From NCBI RefSeq assembly GCF_006715975.1, contig NZ_VFOF01000001.1, positions 1,436,001 through 1,500,000 of the forward strand: DNA of 64,000 nt, in the 5' to 3' direction. Shown piece after piece: positions 18,824 through 28,348 of the stretch (position 1 is its first letter; each line of letters begins with the position of its first letter). The translations under genes were made by a program, and so were the position numbers. Under the pieces are notes generated by a model. That model worked only from the letters and a program-made list of their open reading frames with translations. It was not told the origin of the DNA and made no database searches. The stretch comes from Zymomonas mobilis (GTDB lineage: Bacteria > Pseudomonadota > Alphaproteobacteria > Sphingomonadales > Sphingomonadaceae).

Positions 18824-19654
18824 TCACACCTTATAAGGAGGTGTATCTAATCCGGCTGCGCTTTTTGTAAAGATTTCGCAACCATTTTCCGTAATTCCGA
18901 TGGAATGCTCGAACTGGGCAGAGAGCGACCGGTCGCGGGTGACAGACGTCCAACCATCGTCCAGAATTTTGACGTCAGGCTTACCGATATTGATCATCGG
19001 TTCAATGGTAAACAACATGCCCGGTTTTAATTCGGGGCCTTCACCCGGAACACCGACATGCACGACTTCGGGGCGATCGTGGAAAACCTTCCCCAGACCA
19101 TGACCACAGAAGTCACGAACAACGCCATAGCGATGTTTGGCGGCCAATGTCTGAATGGCATAGCCGATATCGCCGATATGATTGCCTGGGCGTGCCTGTT
19201 CGATACCAACCATCAAGGCCTGATAGGTCACGTCGACCAGCTTTTTCGCTTTCAATGGAACATCACCGACCAAGAACATCCGGCTGGTATCGCCATGCCA
19301 TCCGTCAACAATGACAGTGACATCAATATTGATGATATCGCCTGATTTAAGGGATTTGGGCCCCGGAATACCGTGGCAGATGACATGATTCGCGGAGATG
19401 CAAACCGATTTCGGATAACCGCGATAGTAACGGCAGGCAGAGACGCCGCCGCCCTGACGGATAAGATCATCGGCCAGAGTATCAAGCGCTTCGGTTGTTA
19501 CACCCGGTTTGACATGCGGCACCAAGGCGTCAAGCACATCAGCGGCCAATCGACCCGCTTTACGCATTCCGGCGAAAGCTTTTTCATCGTAAAGTTTAAT
19601 GGCATGCGTACGAATAGCCGCATCACCTTCTTTGACATGGATATATTCGGTCAT
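18824..19654 (-). CDS. map: Methionine aminopeptidase, type I
   Basis: A 276-residue enzyme that removes the initiator methionine. All metal ligands are recognisable: Asp in NIDVTVIVDGWHGDTSRMF (two), His in FCGHGLGKVFHDRP, Glu in FTIEPMINIG and Glu in SAQFEHSIGITENG. The ATG at 19654 (MTEYIHVKEGD) has an AGAAG element upstream; a start at 19672 would add six residues. It is divergent from the CinA-type gene across an 82-base gap. Confidence 0.95.
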   Translation of the reverse strand: MTEYIHVKEGDAAIRTHAIKLYDEKAFAGMRKAGRLAADVLDALVPHVKPGVTTEALDTLADDLIRQGGGVSACRYYRGYPKSVCISANHVICHGIPGPKSLKSGDIINIDVTVIVDGWHGDTSRMFLVGDVPLKAKKLVDVTYQALMVGIEQARPGNHIGDIGYAIQTLAAKHRYGVVRDFCGHGLGKVFHDRPEVVHVGVPGEGPELKPGMLFTIEPMINIGKPDVKILDDGWTSVTRDRSLSAQFEHSIGITENGCEIFTKSAAGLDTPPYKV

Positions 19655-19736
19655 AACTTCTGCTATAACCAATAAGCTTTCCCTTTGCGAGCCGCATTAA
19701 CACATTAGGTTTTTCGCTTTTTCGGAGTCGAAATAG

Positions 19737-20537
19737 ATGACCACGTTAGAGGAAAGAGAAAAGGACGGACTGAAAATTATGGCCAATAATCGTGTATGGA
19801 CAGCCGCTTTACTCGTGATCGGTGACGAAATACTGTCAGGTCGCACCGAAGACCGGAATATCGCCCAGATTGCTTCATGGTTGAATATGCAAGGAATCAG
19901 GCTGACGGAAGTTCGGGTTGTCCCCGATGACAGTCAGGTGATAGGGGATGCGGTTCGAGCATTGAAAGACAATCATGACTATTTGTTCACCACCGGCGGC
20001 ATTGGCCCGACGCATGATGATATTACCGTAGAGTCCATTAGTAACGCCTTAAACCTTCCCGTGGTCATTCATCCCGAAGCCGAAGAATGCCTAAAACAGT
20101 ATTATGCCGATCGGGGTGGTGTGACCCCTGCCCGACTCCGTATGGCAAGAGCCCCCGAAGGCGCGAGTCTGATTAAAAATCCGGTTTCGGGTGCACCCGG
20201 CATTCGTATCGGCAATATTTTTATTATGGCCGGTGTTCCGAAAATTGTGACGGCGATGCTTGAGAGCTTGAACGGCACTTTATCGGGAGGAAAGCCGGTT
20301 TTATCCCGCACGGTTGGAACCTGGGATGGTGAAAGCCGCATCGCCAAAACTTTACAGCAAACCGAAAAAGATCATCCAGATTGCAAATTGGGTAGTTATC
20401 CTTTTTTCCGAAATGGTAGTGGCGGTGTCAATTTGGTTATCCGGTCGGTCGATCGCGAGGCTTTAAATCGTTGCGCCCAAGATTTGATAGGCCGTCTTTT
20501 GAAAGAAGATTTGTCGGCCATTGATGGCGCTATTTAG
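19737..20537 (+). CDS. CinA N-terminal / molybdopterin-binding domain protein
   Basis: A 266-residue protein matching only the N-terminal (COG1058, MoaB/Mog-like) domain of CinA: AALLVIGDEILSGRTEDRN, VVPDDSQVIGDAVRAL, FTTGGIGPTHDDITVESI and MAGVPKIVTAMLE are all typical. The C-terminal nicotinamide-nucleotide amidohydrolase domain is absent, which is usual in stand-alone alphaproteobacterial versions. It may act as an ADP-ribose pyrophosphatase-like enzyme by family comparison; this is not proven. The start at 19737 has CGGAG upstream; an internal ATG at 19779 is also possible. Confidence 0.88.
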   Translation: MTTLEEREKDGLKIMANNRVWTAALLVIGDEILSGRTEDRNIAQIASWLNMQGIRLTEVRVVPDDSQVIGDAVRALKDNHDYLFTTGGIGPTHDDITVESISNALNLPVVIHPEAEECLKQYYADRGGVTPARLRMARAPEGASLIKNPVSGAPGIRIGNIFIMAGVPKIVTAMLESLNGTLSGGKPVLSRTVGTWDGESRIAKTLQQTEKDHPDCKLGSYPFFRNGSGGVNLVIRSVDREALNRCAQDLIGRLLKEDLSAIDGAI

Positions 20538-20550
20538 AAGAGGTTTTTCT

Positions 20551-21561
20551 ATGGCTTTAAAAAGCCTTTTTCCCGAAATCATTTTATCCGACCATCACGG
20601 GATAAGCCGTCGTCGTCTAGGTAAAGCTATTCTGCAATTAGGGACGGCGACTCTGTTGTCGAATGGCTTGCTTCGGCAGGCGATGGCAGCAGAAGAGCCT
20701 GTGCCTGCCAAGAAACCGCCCTTCCCCGTTGATAAGGGCGACGATAATCCATTGTTGAATACCCAGCGAGTCAACTGGCGGGTGACAAATGGGGAATTGA
20801 TGCATGGCTATATTGCGGTTCCGGCGGCGGCAAGGAATAAGCTACCGACGGTTCTGATTATCCATGACGAGCAAGGCCTTGATTTTGCAACGCGGGAATA
20901 TACCCGTCAAATGGCGCTGAAAGGCTATATCGCTTTGGCACCCGACTTTCTGTCTGCATGGGGTGGAATGCCAGAAGATCTGGCTAAAACGAAGTCTATG
21001 TTGGCCGCTGTTGATTGGTCGTGGATCGTTAAAGATGCGGCGATGACGGTCGATTGGTTGAAGAACCAACGCTATTCTACCGGAAAAGTAGGTGTTATCG
21101 GCTTTGGATGGGGTGGTAAGCTGGCTCAATACACCGCAGCAAAGGCGCAGAATGCGCTGACAGCGGCGATTGCCTATTATAGTGACACGCCCCCTATTGC
21201 CGAGGCAGCCAATATCAAAGCGCCTTTACAGCTTCATTTCGGCACATCTGATTCTGGGGTTAATGCCTCTGCCTTGAACTGGATTTCAGCATTAAAAGCA
21301 GCATCGGTGCCGTTGGAATGCTATTTTTATCCGAATGTCGGGCATGGTTTTATGAATGAAAGCCAGCCAGCTTATAATGAAGCCGCAGCAAAAGAAGCGT
21401 GGCAGCGTAGTAACGAATTTTTGACCCGCAATCTGGCACCGAAAGAAAGCCTTGTGCGGAAAATTGATAAGGGTCAGCAAAAATTGACCAAGGAACAGAC
21501 GGCAGGCACATCTGCGCCCATTTCTGGGAAAACGGGTAAGGCCGAAACGAAGAAGAAATAA
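20551..21561 (+). CDS. Dienelactone hydrolase family protein, exported
   Basis: An alpha/beta hydrolase of 336 residues. The N-terminus has a twin-arginine-like signal (ISRRRLGKAILQLG, then a hydrophobic run ending AMAAEE). The catalytic region follows: TVLIIHDEQGL, VGVIGFGWGGKLAQYTAA (nucleophile elbow where the usual Cys/Ser is replaced: GFGWGG), PLQLHFGTSDSGVN and PNVGHGFMNE with the catalytic His. The tail is Lys-rich. I chose ATG 20551 because AGAAGAGG precedes it; an earlier start would overlap the CinA gene. The nucleophile position reads Trp, so its activity should be doubted. Confidence 0.85.
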   Translation: MALKSLFPEIILSDHHGISRRRLGKAILQLGTATLLSNGLLRQAMAAEEPVPAKKPPFPVDKGDDNPLLNTQRVNWRVTNGELMHGYIAVPAAARNKLPTVLIIHDEQGLDFATREYTRQMALKGYIALAPDFLSAWGGMPEDLAKTKSMLAAVDWSWIVKDAAMTVDWLKNQRYSTGKVGVIGFGWGGKLAQYTAAKAQNALTAAIAYYSDTPPIAEAANIKAPLQLHFGTSDSGVNASALNWISALKAASVPLECYFYPNVGHGFMNESQPAYNEAAAKEAWQRSNEFLTRNLAPKESLVRKIDKGQQKLTKEQTAGTSAPISGKTGKAETKKK

Positions 21562-21620
21562 GAAGGGCGCTAAAGCCTGCTAATCAGGATGCCGTTTTGG
21601 AATATCTTGAAAGGCAATAA

Positions 21621-21656
21621 AAAAGCCCGAAGAAGTTATCTTCGGGCTTTTCTTTT
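21621..21656. terminator. Bidirectional terminator between the hydrolase and BI-1 genes
   Basis: AAAAGCCCGAAGA (21621-21633) and TCTTCGGGCTTTT form a strong hairpin between two convergent genes, with an A-run on one side and TTCTTTTT on the other. Confidence 0.9.
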
Positions 21657-21673
21657 TAGGTTATGTCGAGAAA

Positions 21674-22402
21674 TTAACGACGGTCACCCATAAAGTTCAA
21701 CAGGAAGCTGAACATGTTGATGAAGTCGAGATAGAGGCTTAAAGCGCCCATCACGGCCATTTTACCAGCATATTCACCACCTGAAGTCATGAAATACATG
21801 CTTTTGATCTGCTGGGTATCGTAAGCGGTGAGACCAGCAAAGATCAGAACACCTAAAGCGCTGATACCGAATTGCAGCGATGAAGAATGGATGAACATGT
21901 TCAACAAAGAAGCTGCGATCAGGCCGAAAACAGCCATAATCAAAAACCGGCCAATGCTGGACAGGTCCCTCTTCGTCAGATAACCGAACACGCTTAATCC
22001 GGCAAAGGCCGCAGCCGTTGCGAAGAAAGTCTGGGCAATAGAAGTGCCAGTATAGACAAAGAAGATAACCGACATCGAAAGCCCCATGACACCGGCATAA
22101 GACCAGAAAAGCGCCCGAAGAGTCGAAAGGTTAAAGCGGTTTACCCCCGCGCTAAGCGCAAAGACAAAAGCCAGCGGTGCCAGCATCGCGACCCAACGCA
22201 GAGGTGAAAAAACGATGGCTTCGCCCAGCGCGGAATGTGCGACAAGATAGGCAACAATACCGGTGAGCAATACGCCGCCAGCCATGTAATTATAAACCGA
22301 AAGCATATAGGAGCGAAGACCGGCGTCCCGCTCCGAAGCTCCGTTACGGCCACGCGCAGCAGATTCCATCACGGTCGTCCGGGAATCATTCCAATTTGCC
22401 AT
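21674..22402 (-). CDS. Bax inhibitor-1/YccA family membrane protein
   Basis: A 242-residue inner-membrane protein with seven predicted helices. An N-terminal soluble part (about 1-30) precedes LRSYMLSVYNYMAGGVLLTGIVAYLVA, the family's opening helix; GLTAYDTQQIKSMYF and ALSLYLDFINMFSFLLNFMGDRR at the end are diagnostic. BI-1 relatives are pH-sensitive Ca2+ leak channels or modulators of FtsH (YccA); the bacterial role is uncertain. Confidence 0.93.
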   Translation of the reverse strand: MANWNDSRTTVMESAARGRNGASERDAGLRSYMLSVYNYMAGGVLLTGIVAYLVAHSALGEAIVFSPLRWVAMLAPLAFVFALSAGVNRFNLSTLRALFWSYAGVMGLSMSVIFFVYTGTSIAQTFFATAAAFAGLSVFGYLTKRDLSSIGRFLIMAVFGLIAASLLNMFIHSSSLQFGISALGVLIFAGLTAYDTQQIKSMYFMTSGGEYAGKMAVMGALSLYLDFINMFSFLLNFMGDRR

Positions 22403-22675
22403 AATAGATAATCTCCAATCAGGAAGATATTTGTTGTTATCTATATCAGTATGCGAACAGTTTGTTTCAAGCTGATGATAGACAGGTTTTTACAGAAAAT
22501 AAGGTTTTTGGTCGTAAAAATGACGGCCATTTTTTCCTGTAAACGGAAATATATATCCAACAATTTATTACAACATATATGAACGATGTTATAATAAATT
22601 GTTAAATACATCAAATTTTATCACAGCCGATATAACGCAATGATTTCTTGGAGCGGAACCCCATTCATCGAGATT

Positions 22676-23194
22676 TTATCGGGTAAGATATTCGAGCGAT
22701 GTTTTTTCAGGATCAAGGCCGATTTGAGCTGCCAAAGCCTGCACAACCAATTCATGGTCTTCTCTCTGATCTAGCCCTGAAACGGCAATATAACCAACAA
22801 TGCCAGCTTTTTCCACTCTGATAGGAAAAGCGCCGCCATGGGTTGCATAATCTTTATCATCAAGACCGTAGCGGGAGAGAGAATTTTCGCCTTTTTTCTT
22901 GAGTTTTAAGCCGACGGCATAAGAGCTGGTAAAGTAATGAGCAACCGTAGCAGCCTTGCGACGAAGCCAGTTTTTATTGTCCGGCGAGCTATTGGGCATC
23001 GCACTGTAGAATAATGGCTGGTTGAAGCGGGCAACGGTAATCGCAATCGGATAGCTTTTATCCGCTGCAATATTTCTAATATAGGCGCCGAGCTTCCAAG
23101 CGATATCTTCATTGAATTCGGACAAAATAAGCCGTTTTTCCTGTTCTTTGACGGCAGCGATATCTTTATCGATTTTTTGCTGTTCAGTAGTCAT
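22676..23194 (-). CDS. UPF0303 / heme-degrading-domain family protein
   Basis: A cytoplasmic protein of about 172 residues of the UPF0303 family (GlcG/HbpS-like fold). Recognisable segments are FNEDIAWKLGAYI, PIAITVARFNQPLFYSAMP, NKNWLRRKAATV and YATHGGAFPIRVEKAGIVGYIAVSGLDQREDHELVV. Relatives bind or degrade heme or act as small-molecule sensors; no function is proven. ATG 23194 is used (AAAGG upstream); GTG 23203 with AAGGG upstream is equally possible and would add three residues. Confidence 0.85.
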   Translation of the reverse strand: MTTEQQKIDKDIAAVKEQEKRLILSEFNEDIAWKLGAYIRNIAADKSYPIAITVARFNQPLFYSAMPNSSPDNKNWLRRKAATVAHYFTSSYAVGLKLKKKGENSLSRYGLDDKDYATHGGAFPIRVEKAGIVGYIAVSGLDQREDHELVVQALAAQIGLDPEKTSLEYLTR

Positions 23195-23340
23195 GAGGGG
23201 CACCTTTTCCCTTTATTATAGAAAAGAGTTTAGTCCGATCATCGTTATAAAGACAGCCGATATCGATGTTTTGCGTCTTATCGAATGAAGAAAAAAACCG
23301 ATGGCGTAAGCCTCAATTAGCACCCGCAAAAAAGACAAAA

Positions 23341-23372
23341 AAAAGGCCAGTCAAAATGACTGACCTTTTTTT
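23341..23372. terminator. Terminator after ompA
   Basis: A hairpin of GGCCAGTCA and TGACTGACC with a short AAAA-containing loop, preceded by a long A-run (a T-run on the minus strand) and followed by TTTTTTT. It lies 26 bases past the ompA stop on the minus strand. Confidence 0.88.
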
Positions 23373-23397
23373 GTTAAAGCCTAAAAGGCTGTGAAAA

Positions 23398-24495
23398 TTA
23401 CTGACCTGAACCTGGGCCGAAAGTGATTTCAACACGACGGTTCTGAGGTTCACGAACACCATCAGCGGTCTGAACCAGAAGATGCGTTTTACCGTAAGCT
23501 TCGGTAGCAAGCGCATCGTCAGGAACACCCTTGCCGACGAGATAAGCTTTAACAGAATCTGCACGGCGCTGTGACAGACCCATGTTATATTTAGCCGGAC
23601 CTGCAGTATCGGTGTAACCCGCAACAACCACGCGAGCCTGCCCAGTCTGGGCATAGGACGACGCAACGTTGTCGAGAATAGATGCTGCTTCTGGCGTGAT
23701 ATTATACTTATCAAAGTCGAAGAACACCAAGAACGGACCCGGAATTGCCGGAGGCGGAGGCGTGACCGGTTCTTCTGGGGGCGGAGGTGCCGGAGGCGTC
23801 GGAGCCGGAGGTGCCGGCATTGGCGGCGGTGCGGGCTGAGCTGCCTTCGGTTCACCGAAGTTGAAGACCAGACCAGCCAAGACGCTATGCGAACGATAGC
23901 GACCGGACATGTTGCCCATGTCGGTGGTCCGGAAGTTCAAACCGTTCACATTGAAGAAACGGTATTTCAGTTCGAAGTCGATCATCTTGGTGACCGGCTT
24001 GCGGATACCAGCGATTACCTGCCATGCGAAATGGGCATCGTTATCGTTGGCAAAGCTGCTGCCGCCACCTAATGAGTAATGGTTAAGAGCGACGCGAGCG
24101 ACACCGACACCGCCTCCGATAAAGCCGGAAACACCATCGTTTTTGCCGCCAAAGTCGAACATACCATTCAACATGAAGCTCAGGACATCAGTCGAACCGT
24201 GGCTTTTCGCCGTGGTGCCACCTGCCGTAAAGTTTCCATTATTGGAACTTTTATAGGCAGCTTCACCTTCAACACGGAACGGCCCGAAGTCATAACCAAC
24301 ATTGGCATCGACGTCATAGCCTGCTTTATTACCCATTCTTGCAGACTGAGCGTTCGGAAGTTTATAATGTATGTCTTCGACGAACAGCCCACCGCCGTCG
24401 ACGCTGACATACCAAGCACCGTCGCGAGCGAGCGCCGGTGCAGCTATTGCGCTAGAGGCGAGCGCAGCCACAATGGCCAGCTTACGCATTGTCAT
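23398..24495 (-). CDS. OmpA family outer-membrane protein
   Basis: A 365-residue outer-membrane protein. The signal peptide is about residues 1-23 (ending ALARDG). An eight-stranded OmpA-like barrel follows (about 24-215), then a hinge very rich in Pro and Ala (about 218-252), then the peptidoglycan-binding OmpA_C domain: YNITPEAASILDNVA, VVVAGYTDTAGPAKYNMGLSQRRADSVKAYL and NRRVEITFG. It ties the outer membrane to peptidoglycan. Abundant codon bias and a strong terminator suggest high expression. A 409-base gap upstream holds its promoter. Confidence 0.94.
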   Translation of the reverse strand: MTMRKLAIVAALASSAIAAPALARDGAWYVSVDGGGLFVEDIHYKLPNAQSARMGNKAGYDVDANVGYDFGPFRVEGEAAYKSSNNGNFTAGGTTAKSHGSTDVLSFMLNGMFDFGGKNDGVSGFIGGGVGVARVALNHYSLGGGSSFANDNDAHFAWQVIAGIRKPVTKMIDFELKYRFFNVNGLNFRTTDMGNMSGRYRSHSVLAGLVFNFGEPKAAQPAPPPMPAPPAPTPPAPPPPEEPVTPPPPAIPGPFLVFFDFDKYNITPEAASILDNVASSYAQTGQARVVVAGYTDTAGPAKYNMGLSQRRADSVKAYLVGKGVPDDALATEAYGKTHLLVQTADGVREPQNRRVEITFGPGSGQ

Positions 24496-24904
24496 CCCCT
24501 TTCAATCAAACCCTTACGGATTACTATGGTAACTAAACAAAGCAAGCGAGCGGTGCAAGCACACATATAGCTCAAAATGTTGCCAAAAAGCATCGCATAT
24601 CAAACGAAAAGCGTGTTTTTGCTTAATTACACATAATCGAACCAGCGTTTTCTTTAAAAAATCTTAAAAGAAAATCTCAAGCTAGTTTATTTTGTCATAG
24701 TAGTAATAGTTAGAAACGCAAAAAAATAAAATAAAAAGCGACATCCTTTTATCGATTAGTGGATTTTGTCGATAATAGAGACTTTTATAACGCAGTTGAT
24801 ATATGAGACCTATGAGCGAATAGCTTTATTCGCCCGAAAGTCAGGCCACGTTTTTAAAAAAGAAGAACCCGTCAAAAGGCCTTGGCGGCGCTGTTTTGCT
24901 CAAG
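24496..24904. other. Intergenic region upstream of ompA
   Basis: 409 bases, AT-rich, between the ompA start and the stop of the ABC-F gene. It presumably carries the ompA promoter and a long 5' leader; no clear motif was recognised. Confidence 0.5.
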
Positions 24905-26767
24905 CTATTCAAGCATTTCGCTTTTTTCGACCCAGAGGGCTTCTTTTTTATTGAGTTCGTCTTCGATATCTGCCCGTGACTTCATTAACTGGGTTACGGT
25001 CAGCGATTTGTCCTTGGGAGAGGCTTGATTAGGATCAAATAAGGCTTGATCTATTTCACTTCTGCGAGCGGTGAGCTTGCTTATTTCGGTCTCAAGCTTT
25101 TTAATTTCATCCCGTAAGACTTTGTTTTGTTGACGCTTTTCGGCTCTTGCCCGTTTATCGGCTTTTTTATCCTGAGCCTTTACCGGAGTAGAGGAAGATT
25201 TGTCAGTCCGCCCCAGAATGAAATTGGTATAATCGTTGAGATCGCCTTCGAAGTCGGTGGCTTTCCCATTATCGACCAAGATAAGGCGGTCTGCCGTTAA
25301 TTCGAGCATGTGGCGGTCATGCGAAACGATGATAACCGCGCCGCGATAATCAGCCAAGGCCTCGATCAAAGCTTGGCGGACATCGACATCAAGATGGTTG
25401 GTCGGTTCATCCAAGATCAGGAGATGCGGTGCATCACGGGTAATAAGCGCCAAAGCCAATCTTGCTCGTTCGCCCCCTGACATGCTGCCCACTTTTTGGG
25501 TTGCTTTTTCGCCAGAAAAACCAAATCGCCCAAGCTGTGACCGCACAGCGGTTGTCGAAGCACCCGGCATTAGCCTTGTCATATGGTCAAGCGGGCTATC
25601 GTCCACATCCAGTTCTTCCACCTGATATTGAGTGAAATAGCCGACTTTTATCTTGGAAGACGTGACCATTTGCCCGTCTAAGGTAGCAAGCTGTCCAACG
25701 ATCAGCTTGGCCAAAGTGGTTTTACCGTTACCATTTCGTCCGATAAAGGCGATTCGGTCATCAGGATCTATACGCAGATTTAACTGGGTCAGAAGCGGGG
25801 TATCATTATAACCGACAGAGGCCTGATCCAAGGTGATCAACGGCGGTTTCAGATTGCCATCGGGACTCGGGAAAGCGAAACTGAGCGATGGATCTTCGAC
25901 AGCGGCCGCAATCGGTTCCATTCTTTCAAGCGCTTTCATCCGGCTTTGTGCCTGACGAGCGGAATGGGCTTTCGTCCGCCAACGATTGACAAAGCTTTGC
26001 AGCTTTTCTCTTTCGGCTAGCTGCCGACTCCGCGCTGATTCGAGTTGCGACAGTCTTTCTGCCCGCTGTCTTTCGAAAGCATCATAGCCGCCCGGATATA
26101 AAGCGAGCGTGCCTTGCTGCAAATGGAGGATATGATCTGCGACTTTATTCAGAAAGTCACGTTCATGACTGATCAGAAGTAACGTGCCGCGATAACCACG
26201 CAGGAAGTTTTCAAGCCACAGCACGGCTTCCAAATCAAGATGGTTTGACGGTTCATCCAAAAGCAATAGGTCAGGTGCCGAGAATAACAGCGCGCCCAAG
26301 GCAACCCGCATCCGCCAACCACCAGAGAAAGAAGAGAGTGGTTTGTGCTGCATCTCTTCATCAAAGCCGAGCCCTGCCAAAATACGCGCTGCTCTTGCTG
26401 GGGCGGTATAGGCATCAATGGTATTCAGTCTTTCATGAATTTCAGCCAGCTTTTCGAGATCACTTTCGGTCTCGCTGGCATCCATCAGGCGAGAACGTTC
26501 CTCATCAGCTGCTAAAACGGTTTCATACGGGGTCGCTGAACCTTCTGGCGCTTCCTGAGCGATATAACCAATCCGCGTGCCGCGTGGCATCGACAATTCA
26601 CCGCTATCGGCTTCAAGCAGACCCGCGACCACCTTCATCAGGGTAGACTTCCCTGCCCCATTGCGGCCGATAAGGCCAACATGGCTACCAGGCGGCAAGC
26701 TCGCGGTTGCCTGATCAAGGATGGTTTGGCCTCCAAGCCGGACAGTAATGGCCGAAAAACTAAGCAT
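24905..26767 (-). CDS. ABC-F family ATP-binding cassette protein
   Basis: A soluble protein of 620 residues with two ABC domains and no membrane segment. Walker A motifs are GRNGAGKST and GRNGNGKTT; signatures are SSFSGGWRMR and GSMSGGERAR; both Walker B sites read LLLDEPSNHLD and LILDEPTNHLD, with the ABC-F type acidic linker between them. The C-terminal coiled coil (about 535-620, Lys/Glu-rich) resembles YheS/Uup. Such proteins act on the ribosome. The ATG at 26767 (MLSFSAITVRLGGQ) is chosen over a TTG nine bases upstream. Confidence 0.93.
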   Translation of the reverse strand: MLSFSAITVRLGGQTILDQATASLPPGSHVGLIGRNGAGKSTLMKVVAGLLEADSGELSMPRGTRIGYIAQEAPEGSATPYETVLAADEERSRLMDASETESDLEKLAEIHERLNTIDAYTAPARAARILAGLGFDEEMQHKPLSSFSGGWRMRVALGALLFSAPDLLLLDEPSNHLDLEAVLWLENFLRGYRGTLLLISHERDFLNKVADHILHLQQGTLALYPGGYDAFERQRAERLSQLESARSRQLAEREKLQSFVNRWRTKAHSARQAQSRMKALERMEPIAAAVEDPSLSFAFPSPDGNLKPPLITLDQASVGYNDTPLLTQLNLRIDPDDRIAFIGRNGNGKTTLAKLIVGQLATLDGQMVTSSKIKVGYFTQYQVEELDVDDSPLDHMTRLMPGASTTAVRSQLGRFGFSGEKATQKVGSMSGGERARLALALITRDAPHLLILDEPTNHLDVDVRQALIEALADYRGAVIIVSHDRHMLELTADRLILVDNGKATDFEGDLNDYTNFILGRTDKSSSTPVKAQDKKADKRARAEKRQQNKVLRDEIKKLETEISKLTARRSEIDQALFDPNQASPKDKSLTVTQLMKSRADIEDELNKKEALWVEKSEMLE

Positions 26768-26861
26768 ATTTCTCAATTCGGATGGTTGGTCGGGAACGGG
26801 AAAGAAGGTGATTCATAAAAATCACAGGCGAGGCATTCAACCCTTATTCTGAAAAAAGCCG

Positions 26862-28348
26862 TCAGCCTTCAAGTTGGCGCATCAGCAAACGGACATCCGA
26901 ATCAACATCTTCATCGGTTATACGCAGCTTCTCTATCTGTCGAATGGCGTGAATAACCGTGGTATGATCGCGACCACCAAAACGCTGTCCGATTTCAGGT
27001 AAAGAGCGGGAAGTCAGCTGTTTGGAAAGATACATTGCGACTTGGCGCGGGCGGGCAATAACTCTGTCCCGTCTTTTGGAACTCATATCGGCTAATTTGA
27101 GACGATAATGATCGCAGACCCGTTTTTGAATATCTTCTACCGTGACTCGTTGTTGCGTTGTCCGAAGAAGATCAGCCAAAGTCTCCGTTACAAAATCCAT
27201 ATTGATGGGACGATTGGAAAGGGTCGCATAAGCAACGACCCGATTAAGTGCGCCTTCCAATTCCCGAACATTGGTGCAGATACGTTTTGCAAGGAAGAAA
27301 ACGATTTCTTCAGGCATGGATACCTGAGGCATCGCTTCAAGTTTTTTGAGGATGATGTTTAAGCGAAGTTCAAAATCAGCCGGATTAACATCAGCGACCA
27401 AGCCCCATGATAAACGGGACAGGATGCGGCTTTCAATGCGTTCAAGATCTTGTGGGCTACGATCAGCAGAAATAACCAAACGACGCCCTGCGGTGATAAC
27501 CTCGTTCATTGTGTGGAAGAATTCTTCCTGTGTAGAATCCTTTCCGGCAATAAACTGGACATCGTCGATCATTAGAAGATCGGCAGAACGCAAGCGGGCT
27601 TTAAAGCTATGGGTGTCTTTCGCCCGCATTGCTGCCACGAAGTCATACATGAATTTTTCAGCCGACATGTAAAGTGCCGTGCTGTTGGGATGCCGTTTTA
27701 GATATTCGATACCCACCGCATGCATGAGATGGGTTTTTCCAAGGCCGGTGCCGCCATAGAGAAAGAGCGGGTTGAAATCGAGTTTGCCGCCTTCTGCAAA
27801 GGTACAGGCAGCGCGATAAGCGAGATCATTGGCCTTACCGACAACAAAATTTTCAAAATTATAACGTTCTTCAAACTGGCTTTGATCGTCTTCAGCCGTT
27901 TTTTCTTCATTAGCGCTTTTTTTAGCGGTGGCAGGTAACGCTGATTTCTTTTTGGTGTTTTCTTTGGAGCGGTGCGCGGTTGATCCCCCAAAGGCAATTC
28001 AATTTCCGTCACATCAAGCAGCAGAGGCTGTGATTCAGGGTTACGGACGTTGACTTTTACCTCGGCGATGCCCGGCCAGACTGTTCGCCATGCCAGCAAA
28101 AGTTCGTCGGCCAGATGGGAAGATATCCAATTGGCCATAAATTCGCTGGGGCAAGCCAAGCGTATAATTCTGTTTTGGCTATCGAAATCGGCCAGCATCA
28201 GAGATTTGAGCCAGCTTTCAAAGGTACGGCTACCGCATTTTTTGCGTAATATCTGGCGCGCTTCGCTCCATGCAGCTGGCAGTAATGAAGCCCAGTCCTG
28301 TGTCGGGGGCTGAACATCTCCGCCTTCTTTTTGCACTGGATTCAGCAC
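26862..28348 (-). pseudogene. dnaA: Chromosomal replication initiator DnaA, frame-disrupted
   Basis: DnaA is present in two frames. The N-terminal piece (start GTG 28348) has domain I: WSEARQILRKKCGSRTFESWLKSL and ACPSEFMANWISSHL. It runs into the linker and then reads out of frame. The other piece, in the next frame, carries YNFENFVVGKANDLAYRAACTFAEGG, the Walker A GGTGLGKTH, LLMIDDVQFIAGKDSTQEEFFHTMN and the C-terminal DNA-binding helix GGRDHTTVIHAIRQIEKL. One base is missing relative to a continuous frame; the change lies in the linker between about 27949 and 27989, which contains an A5 run (27949-27953) and a G5 run (27985-27989) on the coding strand. All functional domains are otherwise intact. 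DnaA is normally essential, so a sequence error, a very recent mutation or read-through frameshifting must be considered. It is adjacent to rpsT, a common alphaproteobacterial order. Confidence 0.9.
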
